Positions 5,255 to 11,642 of a stretch of 15,572 nt of DNA are shown in pieces. Under the pieces are notes generated by a model, which was not told the DNA's origin, did not search any database, and saw nothing but the letters and a program-made list of their open reading frames with translations. The stretch spans positions 153,199 to 168,770 of the forward strand of contig DLNM01000045.1 of NCBI GenBank assembly GCA_002479485.1. The letters are read 5' to 3'. The number at the start of each line of letters is the position of its first letter. Within the stretch, counting starts at the first letter, position 1. The position numbers and the translations under genes are program-made. The stretch is from Firmicutes bacterium UBA7510. Lineage in GTDB: Bacteria > Bacillota > Clostridia > Tissierellales > Sedimentibacteraceae.

Positions 5255-6661
5255 ATGGCAAATAAAAAAAGCGATTTATTCTACAAAAGAAATTTTGTTT
5301 GGGAAAAAATTGATGAAAAAGTAAAAAAAGAAGTTTTTAGTGTTGGAGAAGATTATAAGGCATTTCTTGATTCTTCAAAAACAGAAAGAGAATCAATAAA
5401 AGAGATTATTAAAAGAGCTGAGAAAGAAGGTTTTGTACCTTTTAGTTCAGTTAAAAAACTAACTGCTGGAACAAAATTCTACTGTGAAAACAAAGGGAAA
5501 ATGGTTGCATTAGTAGTTGTAGGTAAAGAGTCTGTTGAAAACGGCTTAAATATTGTAGGAAGTCACGTAGATGCTCCTAGAATAGACATTAAACAAAATC
5601 CTATGTATGAAGATTCAGGATTAACTTTAATGAAAACTCACTACTATGGTGGAATAAGAAAATATCAATGGGTTGCGCTTCCTCTTGCATTATATGGTAC
5701 TATAATTAAAAAAGACGGACAAAAATTAGAAATATCAATAGGAGATAAAGAAGACGAACCAGTATTTTACATATCAGATTTATTACCTCACTTAGCAAAA
5801 GACCAAAACACAAAGACTTTACGTGAGGGTATCGAAGGAGAAGGCTTAAATGTAATTATAGGGAGCTTACCTTTTAATGATAAGGATGAAGATAACAAAT
5901 TTAAGAGAAATATATTAGAAATACTAAATGAGAAATATGGTATAGAAGAAGAAGACTTTATTTCAGCAGAATTAGAAATGGTTCCAGCTGGAAAGTCTAG
6001 AGACGTTGGATTTGATAGAGGTCTAATCGCTGCATATGGACATGATGATAGAGTGTGCGCATTTACTTCACTAAGAGCAATATTTGAAGTTAAAAACAAT
6101 GAAAAAACAGCAGTGACTTTATGTGTTGATAAAGAAGAAGTTGGAAGCAATGGAAACACTGGTATGCATTCACAATTCTTCAATAACCTTGTTGCTGAAA
6201 TGATTGCTTTAGAAAATAGTGGAAAATCAAATGAATTAAAATTAAGAAGAGCATTAGCTAACAGCAGTGTTTTATCAGCAGACGTAGCAGCTGCTTTTGA
6301 TCCTACATATCCTTCAGTTTCTGAAAAACAAAACTGCGCTATTATCGGTCAAGGTGTAACTATAGTTAAATACACTGGAAGCGGTGGAAAAGGCGGTTGC
6401 AATGATGCAAACGCTGAATTTGTAGGAAAAGTTAGAAAAGTATTTAATGATAACAACATAAATTGGCAAACTTCTGAATTAGGTAAGGTTGACCAAGGTG
6501 GTGGAGGAACTATCGCTTATATCCTTGCAAACTACAACATGGATGTAGTTGATATAGGAGTTCCAGTAATAAGCATGCATGCTCCATATGAAGTAGTAAG
6601 TAAAGCTGACGTATACGAAACATACAAAGGATACCTAGCATTCTTCAATCATTGTAAATAA
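5255..6661 (+). CDS. M18-family zinc aminopeptidase
   Basis: This is a cytosolic dinuclear-zinc aminopeptidase that removes N-terminal residues from peptides; M18 enzymes often prefer acidic or neutral residues and form large dodecamers. At 468 residues it is full length. Predicted metal and catalytic residues are in place: SHVDAPR (His104, Asp106), the bridging Asp in GHDDR (264/265), EE in DKEEVGSNG (294-295), Asp349 in AAAFDP and His442 in MHAPYEV. The GSGGKGGCNDANAE loop (375-388) is also family-like. A strong GAGGAGG ribosome site lies between the upstream stop and the ATG at 5255. It forms a two-gene unit with the exported protein before it and is followed by a strong terminator. Codon use is richer in C-ending codons than its neighbours, suggesting high expression. 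Confidence 0.93.
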   Translation: MANKKSDLFYKRNFVWEKIDEKVKKEVFSVGEDYKAFLDSSKTERESIKEIIKRAEKEGFVPFSSVKKLTAGTKFYCENKGKMVALVVVGKESVENGLNIVGSHVDAPRIDIKQNPMYEDSGLTLMKTHYYGGIRKYQWVALPLALYGTIIKKDGQKLEISIGDKEDEPVFYISDLLPHLAKDQNTKTLREGIEGEGLNVIIGSLPFNDKDEDNKFKRNILEILNEKYGIEEEDFISAELEMVPAGKSRDVGFDRGLIAAYGHDDRVCAFTSLRAIFEVKNNEKTAVTLCVDKEEVGSNGNTGMHSQFFNNLVAEMIALENSGKSNELKLRRALANSSVLSADVAAAFDPTYPSVSEKQNCAIIGQGVTIVKYTGSGGKGGCNDANAEFVGKVRKVFNDNNINWQTSELGKVDQGGGGTIAYILANYNMDVVDIGVPVISMHAPYEVVSKADVYETYKGYLAFFNHCK

Positions 6662-6675
6662 ATAATTTATAAGAC

Positions 6676-6724
6676 AATAACCATAAGCGACGCATCCTTA
6701 ACGCATCCTTATGGTTATTTTTTT
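6676..6724 (+). terminator. Intrinsic terminator with an 11-bp tandem duplication in the loop
   Basis: AATAACCATAAG (6676-6687) pairs perfectly with CTTATGGTTATT (6708-6719), and the stem runs into a seven-T tract. The loop holds ACGCATCCTTA twice in tandem (6690-6700 and 6701-6711), which lengthens it to 20 nt. It ends the exported-protein/aminopeptidase unit. Confidence 0.85.
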
Positions 6725-6758
6725 GCAAATATAATTTTAGAGAGTGATGAATAAATAA

Positions 6759-7655
6759 ATGAACAGATTATTTGAAATATTATATATATTATTGAAAAAA
6801 GGAAATGTTACTGCCAATTATTTAGCTGAACATTTCGAGGTATCAGTAAGGACAATTTACAGAGACATTGAAACACTAAGCATGGCTGGGATACCTATAT
6901 ATGCCACCAGAGGTAAAAATGGTGGAATTTCAATTATGGATAATTTTGTATTTGAAAAAAGCATTGTTTCAAGTGAAGAACAAATGCAAATATTAGCTGC
7001 TCTTCAAAGTATTCAAGAGGCTGATAAAAGTAATAGCTATAGTGCCTTGTCAAAATTATGTGGAATATTTAAAATAGAAAACCCAAATTGGGTTTCTATT
7101 GATTTTTCTGATTGGAGCGATCAGCAACAAGAGTTATTTTCAACAATAAAAAGTGCAATTTTAACAAAACATGTTATAAGATTTGATTACTATAGCAGCT
7201 ATGGACAGTTTACCAGTCGGGATGTTGAACCGATACAGCTTTGGTTAAAGAATAATACATGGTTTTTAAAAGCATATTGTAAAGAAAAGAAAGCAGTTAG
7301 AATTTTTAAGCTGACTCGAATAAAAAGAATAAAATACCTAGAAGAAACATTTGTATTAAAAGATTTACAGAATGAGGATGAGGTCCATTTTTTAGAAAAT
7401 AAAACTGAAAAAATGATTTCATATTCAATGTGGATAGATAAATGTATGGCATATAGAGTATTTGATTCATTTGATGAAGATCAAATTAGGCTAAATGAAG
7501 ACGGAAGTTTTACTGTTTCTGCATGTTTTCCTTTGGATGAATGGGTATATGGAATGATTCTATCATATGGAAATTACGCAAAAATCATCTCACCAGATTT
7601 CTTAAAAGAAGATATTGTTAAGAGACTAAAAAAATCTTTAGATAACTATAAATAA
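6759..7655 (+). CDS. HTH/WYL-domain transcriptional regulator (YafY type)
   Basis: A 298-residue regulator with an N-terminal DeoR-like winged helix-turn-helix (about 1-60; LAEHFEVSVRTIYRDIETL is the recognition region, and TRGKNGGISI the wing). A WYL ligand-sensing domain follows at about 135-200. Its signature is modified to TWFLKAYC at about residues 167-174, before the arginine-containing RIFKLTRI. A C-terminal WCX-type extension completes the usual layout. The ribosome site is weak (GAGTGATG about 10 bases upstream). The small zinc-ribbon and DUF3795 genes lie just downstream on the same strand, with a TGACA-N6-TGTCA dyad between, so it may control itself and those neighbours. Its ligand is unknown. 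Confidence 0.88.
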   Translation: MNRLFEILYILLKKGNVTANYLAEHFEVSVRTIYRDIETLSMAGIPIYATRGKNGGISIMDNFVFEKSIVSSEEQMQILAALQSIQEADKSNSYSALSKLCGIFKIENPNWVSIDFSDWSDQQQELFSTIKSAILTKHVIRFDYYSSYGQFTSRDVEPIQLWLKNNTWFLKAYCKEKKAVRIFKLTRIKRIKYLEETFVLKDLQNEDEVHFLENKTEKMISYSMWIDKCMAYRVFDSFDEDQIRLNEDGSFTVSACFPLDEWVYGMILSYGNYAKIISPDFLKEDIVKRLKKSLDNYK

Positions 7656-7679
7656 TTATAAAAATAATTTTTTATAATA

Positions 7680-7695
7680 TGACATGCAGTTGTCA
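7680..7695. promoter_or_regulatory. Candidate operator, TGACA-N6-TGTCA dyad
   Basis: TGACATGCAGTTGTCA is a 5-bp inverted repeat around a 6-bp centre, between the WYL regulator and the zinc-ribbon gene. A TATAAT lies immediately upstream (7673-7678), and an extended -10-like TGTTATATT lies just downstream (7705-7713). A dimeric regulator bound here could block transcription of the zinc-ribbon/DUF3795 pair. Assignment to the adjacent regulator is inferred from position only. Confidence 0.4.
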
Positions 7696-7770
7696 AGTTT
7701 ATTATGTTATATTTATTTTAAATCTAACAATATTAAAAATATTGTTTATAATTCAAAGGAGATTTATAAC

Positions 7771-8034
7771 ATGAATAAACAATTATGTCAAAGTTGTGGA
7801 ATGCCGATGCTTGAAGAAAATATGTTTGGAAAGAACGCAGATGGTTCAAAAAATGAGGATTACTGCTGTTACTGCTATCCAAATGGCGCTTTTTCAAAAG
7901 ATGAGACTATGGAAGAAATGATTGAAACTTGCATACCATTTATGATTGAGGGTGGAACATGCAAGGATAAAGAATCTGCTAGAGCAATGCTTATGAGTAT
8001 ACTTCCTAATTTAAAAAGATGGAAAAATAAATAG
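7771..8034 (+). CDS. Small zinc-ribbon domain protein
   Basis: An 87-residue protein opening with QLCQSCGMPM (Cys6, Cys9) and continuing with NEDYCCYCYPNG (Cys32, Cys33, Cys35). This is the pattern of the putative zinc-ribbon domain found alone or fused to regulators in Firmicutes. The helical C-terminal half (MEEMIETCIPFMI and following) completes that family's layout. Its biochemical role is unknown. The start is set by AAAGGAG (7755-7761), nine bases before the ATG. An in-frame extension to 7684 lacks a ribosome site and would translate the promoter region. The DUF3795 gene starts 15 bases after its stop, so the two are probably one transcript. Confidence 0.85.
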   Translation: MNKQLCQSCGMPMLEENMFGKNADGSKNEDYCCYCYPNGAFSKDETMEEMIETCIPFMIEGGTCKDKESARAMLMSILPNLKRWKNK

Positions 8035-8049
8035 GAGTATACATATTTT

Positions 8050-8451
8050 ATGGAAAATTTGACTATTTGTGGCTATTGCTGTGAACTTTGTAAGGCATAT
8101 GCTCCTAACATAAAAAAACTTGATCAAAGAGAAATGCTGTCAAAGATTTGGATGAAATATTATAACCTTGATATCAAACCAGAAAATATCTATTGTGATG
8201 GATGCAGATGTGAAAAAGAAGATGCTAAGCGTATAGATAATAGCTGTCCAGTTCGCAGTTGTGTGCTTGAAAAAAACTTAGAGCATTGCGGTTGTTGCAA
8301 TGAATATCCTTGTGATACCTTCTTGGAAAGAGAAGGCCTATCTTGTCAAGCAGCAAAAGAAAATTCTGCTTTTTCACAGACCGAATACGATGAGTTTTTA
8401 CTTGCTTTTGACAATAAAACGAGATTAGATGAATTTAAGAAAAATAATTAA
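8050..8451 (+). CDS. DUF3795 cysteine-rich protein
   Basis: A 133-residue protein with an N-terminal ICGYCCELC cluster (Cys7, 10, 11, 14) and more cysteine pairs in CDGCRCEK, NSCPVRSC and HCGCCNEYPCDTF. This distribution matches DUF3795, a family of unknown function likely to bind zinc or another metal. The C terminus (residues 100-133) is charged and helical. The only ribosome-site candidate is AGGAG at 8033-8037, overlapping the upstream stop and 12 bases before the ATG, rather far. Coupling with the zinc-ribbon gene is therefore plausible. The gene ends at the bidirectional terminator shared with the convergent transporter. Confidence 0.85.
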   Translation: MENLTICGYCCELCKAYAPNIKKLDQREMLSKIWMKYYNLDIKPENIYCDGCRCEKEDAKRIDNSCPVRSCVLEKNLEHCGCCNEYPCDTFLEREGLSCQAAKENSAFSQTEYDEFLLAFDNKTRLDEFKKNN

Positions 8452-8490
8452 AAAATAAGATGCTGTGTCAAAGCAGCACCTTATTTTTAT
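8451..8490. terminator. Bidirectional intrinsic terminator between convergent genes
   Basis: An A-rich arm ending in AATAAG (8454-8459) plus TGCTG (8461-8465) pairs with CAGCA (8474-8478) plus CTTATTTTT (8480 on), with one mismatch. The A-run on the left and T-run on the right let it terminate both the DUF3795 gene (+) and the transporter (-). Confidence 0.8.
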
Positions 8491-8506
8491 ATTAATTGTC
8501 TATATG

Positions 8507-9673
8507 TTAACTTTTAATTGTTTTTTTATCTATTATAATTAATAAAAATAGTGCTACTGCCATAAAAATCGCTGTTAAATAAAACGTCGTATATGATCCC
8601 ATTGCATCATTTAAAAATCCTATTATCATAGTTATACCTATATATATTAGCGAGTTATATGTCGTAATTGTTCCGATTGCCAGTGAAGAACATTCCTTAA
8701 ATGTCGAACTTATTACTACAACTAATGTTGGATATGTAACTGAGAAGAAAAATCCAGCAATAGACATTATAATCAGACCATTTTCCTTTAGAACAAGTCC
8801 AAGCGCAACACATATTGCAGCCATTCCCATGAATATTTTTAATCCCTTCATTGTTCCAATTTTATGAAGTATGAAACCACCTAAAAGTCTTCCAAGTGAA
8901 AAAGCTATAAAGAAAATAGATGAATATTTTGCTGCATCGAGGGGTGTAAAATTATACGAAGAACTCATATAATTGATAAACCACGTTGTCATCATACCCT
9001 CACCAGCAGCATTTAAAGCAAAGCATACTATAAAAATAATAAGAAGTGGATTCTTATAAAACTCTTTTTTATTATATTCTACTTTGTTTTCAACATATCT
9101 AGCTCTTGGGATTTTAATAAATAACACAAATACTACAGAAAGTAAGAATACAAATCCTAATACAAAGTATATTGATTTCCATGAAACGTTGTTAAATAAT
9201 AAATTTCCATAAATTTTCTGACCTGTAAAGCTACCAATCCCATACATTAAGTGAGTTAAGTTTATAAATAATACTTCATATCCGAAGGATACCATTGGTA
9301 CAATTGAATCCACAGATATGCATAAAAATGAACGACCAAAGTTAAATAAAAAATAGAACAAACATAGTAGTACAACATTATTCAAAAATAATGATGATAA
9401 AGCTACAATACTACATAATAAAGTACCTATAATAAATGTAAATTTTTGACCGTACTTTTGGCTTGCGTTTCCAGCTAAAAAATATCCGCTTACACAACCA
9501 AATTGACTGATTGAAATTATAATGCTTATTGAAGAATTGTTAATTGAAAAATCATTTATAAAAAAAGGTATAAAGCTCCCTCGTGCACATTCAAATAATG
9601 CTAGAACAAAATAAGCATAAAATAATGTGAAAAAAATGTAAATCCTATTTGATTTACCAATATTGTTAGTCAA
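8507..9673 (-). CDS. Major facilitator superfamily transporter
   Basis: A 388-residue, strongly hydrophobic membrane protein with about 12 predicted helices in two six-helix halves separated by a charged loop (IPRARYVENKVEYNKKEFYKN, about 188-208). GNASQKYGQK after helix 2 corresponds to the MFS loop 2-3 motif, and GRLLGGFILHKIG (second half) is its repeat. It probably carries a small solute or drug by secondary transport; the overall look (FucP/sugar-permease or drug-efflux-like) does not settle the substrate. The start codon is TTG at 9673-9671, read on the minus strand. It is chosen because GGAGG (9687-9683) lies nine bases upstream and no ATG fits. It is the only minus-strand gene in the window and is convergent with the DUF3795 unit. 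Confidence 0.88.
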   Translation of the reverse strand: MTNNIGKSNRIYIFFTLFYAYFVLALFECARGSFIPFFINDFSINNSSISIIISISQFGCVSGYFLAGNASQKYGQKFTFIIGTLLCSIVALSSLFLNNVVLLCLFYFLFNFGRSFLCISVDSIVPMVSFGYEVLFINLTHLMYGIGSFTGQKIYGNLLFNNVSWKSIYFVLGFVFLLSVVFVLFIKIPRARYVENKVEYNKKEFYKNPLLIIFIVCFALNAAGEGMMTTWFINYMSSSYNFTPLDAAKYSSIFFIAFSLGRLLGGFILHKIGTMKGLKIFMGMAAICVALGLVLKENGLIIMSIAGFFFSVTYPTLVVVISSTFKECSSLAIGTITTYNSLIYIGITMIIGFLNDAMGSYTTFYLTAIFMAVALFLLIIIDKKTIKS

Positions 9674-9730
9674 AATATAAAACCTCCGTCATATCTATGT
9701 TAGTTCATTAAACAGTTTATAGTAAAACTA

Positions 9731-9759
9731 TTGACTTGTAAAGATATGTTTAATAAAAT
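9731..9759 (+). promoter_or_regulatory. Candidate promoter for the GNAT gene
   Basis: TTGACT (9731-9736) and TAAAAT (9754-9759) are spaced by 17 bp. The start would be near 9766, leaving a leader of about 95 nt before the acetyltransferase. Confidence 0.5.
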
Positions 9760-9831
9760 AAGGTTGAAAATGATAAAATATAAAGCCACTGTGGAGGCTA
9801 GTGTGAAAAAAACTTAACACTTCTATTTATG

Positions 9832-9848
9832 ATGCCACTACGTGGCAT
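9832..9848 (+). other. Hairpin next to the GNAT ribosome binding site
   Basis: ATGCCAC (9832-9838) and GTGGCAT (9842-9848) form a perfect 7-bp stem with a TAC loop, ending four bases before the GAGAGG ribosome site. A weaker stem lies upstream (AGTGT 9800-9804 with ACACT 9817-9821). A role in mRNA stability or translation is possible. I recognise no known riboswitch class. Confidence 0.45.
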
Positions 9849-9862
9849 AACGAGAGGATAAA

Positions 9863-10420
9863 ATGATAAAACAAGAATATCAAACTCAACGACTATATTT
9901 AAAAATATTAAAACCGTATCATGCTAAAAATGTATTAGATTATTATAGGAGAAATGCTAGTTTTTTAAAGGAATGGGATCCTAAAAGAGACGACTATTTT
10001 TATACGTTATCATTGCAAAGGCAATTGTTAAAAGATGATTTAACAGATTTTAAAAACAAAACATTAGTAAAATTTTGGCTGATTAGCAAGGATACTAATA
10101 AAATAATTGGAAATGTTTGTTTTAGCAATATTATTATGGGTAATTTTAAGTCAAGTTATATGTCATATAAATTAGACGAAAATGAAATAAATAAGGGTTA
10201 TATAACAGAAGCTATAAATAAGGCTGTAAATATAATGTTTAACGATTTTGGCTTACATAGAATTGAGGTTAACATAATACCAAGAAATTCAAGGTCTTTA
10301 AGAATCATGGAAAAGTTAAATTTTATAGAAGAAGGTTTTTCTAAAACATATTTGAAAATTAACGGAGTTTGGGAGGATCATATACATTTTGCAAAATACA
10401 ATAATAACCCATATTGCTAA
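9863..10420 (+). CDS. GNAT-family N-acetyltransferase, RimJ/RimL type
   Basis: A 185-residue acetyl-CoA-dependent N-acetyltransferase. The N-terminal YQTQRLYLKIL strand and the following FLKEWDP region resemble RimJ/RimL-type enzymes that acetylate ribosomal-protein N termini or small amines. The acetyl-CoA-binding motif A lies around YKLDENEINKGYITEAI (about 102-118), with NKGY in place of the common GKGY. Motif B, around NIIPRNSRSLRIMEKLNF (about 138-155), is well conserved (the N-x-x-S-x-x-x-x-E-K-x-G/N-F pattern). The gene has a GAGAGG ribosome site and a hairpin-rich leader and appears to be transcribed alone. The substrate cannot be predicted. Confidence 0.88.
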   Translation: MIKQEYQTQRLYLKILKPYHAKNVLDYYRRNASFLKEWDPKRDDYFYTLSLQRQLLKDDLTDFKNKTLVKFWLISKDTNKIIGNVCFSNIIMGNFKSSYMSYKLDENEINKGYITEAINKAVNIMFNDFGLHRIEVNIIPRNSRSLRIMEKLNFIEEGFSKTYLKINGVWEDHIHFAKYNNNPYC

Positions 10421-10486
10421 ATATGTCGTAAATTTACAATTTTTTAATTCTGCTATTTAAAAATAATAAGTTATGTGTTAATATTA

Positions 10487-10517
10487 AAGGTAGATTATAA
10501 TAACTAAACTATACCTT
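10487..10517 (+). promoter_or_regulatory. Candidate -10 flanked by an inverted repeat, upstream of the SbcD-like gene
   Basis: TATAAT (10496-10501) lies between AAGGTA (10487-10492) and its inverted copy TACCTT (10512-10517). The upstream -35 is poor. The repeat flanks the expected start site and could be a small operator, although 6-bp arms can arise by chance. Confidence 0.35.
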
Positions 10518-10534
10518 GATCGAGGAGAAATCAT

Positions 10535-11641
10535 ATGAAAGCTACATTTTTACATACTGCGGACATTCATTTAGGCGTTAAAATTAATAATAAAAATTTT
10601 AGTCTTAGAGAACGTGAAAAAAGAAGAATAGAATTGTGGGAAACCTTTGAAAAAATAATTAATATTGCAAAGGAAGAATGCATTAACTATCTTTTTATTG
10701 CTGGAGATATGATAAATCAAGATTATTGCAATTTTAAAGATGTAAAAAAAATTATATCGCTTTTTGAAAAAATAAGTAATACAAATGTTGTTATTACGTG
10801 CGGAGATAATGACCCATATACTATAACAAGTCTGTATGAATTTGTAGAATGGCCAAGCAATGTTTTCTTATTTAAAAATACAGATAGAGTCGAAAAATTT
10901 GAATTTGAAAAAGACAATATATGCGTATACTCATTAAGCTGTGGTGAAAATAATTTTGGAAATAAAATTGAGCAGATATATAATACAAAGACAGATAACA
11001 GTAAGGTAAACATTCTACTTTTACATGCTGATGCTTTATATGATAAAAACGACGGGTTGCATATTGACTCTAATATAATCAAATATAAGTTTAATTATTG
11101 CGCTATGGGACATGTTCATGAGCATTTAAGCTTAGAACCAAACATTATATATCCAGGAACACCGGAACCATTTAACTTTAAATACAATCAAAATGACAGA
11201 AATGGTATAATAAAAGGAGAAATAGGTTTAGATTATTTATCAACAGAATTTTTACCTATAAGTAATAGAAAATTTGTTTATAAAGAGGTAAATATAGAAA
11301 AGGATTTTGATTTTAACCAGATTTTAGATTTAATAAAAGCTACTGAAAATAAAATTGATATAATGAAGGATTTTGTAAAAATTAAACTGACTGGGACTGT
11401 TAGTAATGATGTTTCTATAGAAGAAATTAAAAATGAAGCTAAACAATTCTTTTACTATATTGAATTTGAAGATGATTACACTTACGAGAAATCGATAATG
11501 GAAACTGTTGGTAAGTTAAGAGGCAATATAATTGAAAATTACATACTACAGTTTGAAAATACTGATAAGTCGGATAAAATAAACGAGAAAGCATTTGAAT
11601 TAGGATTACATATGTTAAAATCAGAAGAGGTGGGTAGATAA
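10535..11641 (+). CDS. SbcD/YhaO-like metallophosphoesterase with altered GNHD motif
   Basis: A 368-residue protein of the Mre11/SbcD/YhaO nuclease family, expected to act with the Rad50-like ATPase encoded one base downstream. Metal-site motifs in order: DIH (Asp10, His12), GD (57-58), GDND (90-93), a lone His164 in LLLHAD, and GHVH (192-195). Five of the six motif positions look normal. The third, which is GNH(D/E) in active relatives, reads GDND. The metal-binding Asn becomes Asp and the catalytic His becomes Asn. Metal binding may persist while nuclease chemistry is reduced or changed. The C-terminal part (about 240-368) is the capping and partner-binding region. The ribosome site GAGGAGA lies seven bases upstream of the ATG. 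The family assignment is firm; the activity is uncertain. Confidence 0.87.
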   Translation: MKATFLHTADIHLGVKINNKNFSLREREKRRIELWETFEKIINIAKEECINYLFIAGDMINQDYCNFKDVKKIISLFEKISNTNVVITCGDNDPYTITSLYEFVEWPSNVFLFKNTDRVEKFEFEKDNICVYSLSCGENNFGNKIEQIYNTKTDNSKVNILLLHADALYDKNDGLHIDSNIIKYKFNYCAMGHVHEHLSLEPNIIYPGTPEPFNFKYNQNDRNGIIKGEIGLDYLSTEFLPISNRKFVYKEVNIEKDFDFNQILDLIKATENKIDIMKDFVKIKLTGTVSNDVSIEEIKNEAKQFFYYIEFEDDYTYEKSIMETVGKLRGNIIENYILQFENTDKSDKINEKAFELGLHMLKSEEVGR

Positions 11642-11642
11642 T

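Noticed and set aside
5788..6183. Minus-strand ORF inside the aminopeptidase
   Set aside because: It is a shadow of a well-conserved plus-strand gene, with serine/leucine-rich composition typical of antisense reading.
7684..7770. N-terminal extension of the zinc-ribbon protein
   Set aside because: It would translate the dyad and promoter-like region. AAAGGAG before the ATG at 7771 and the family length favour the shorter form.
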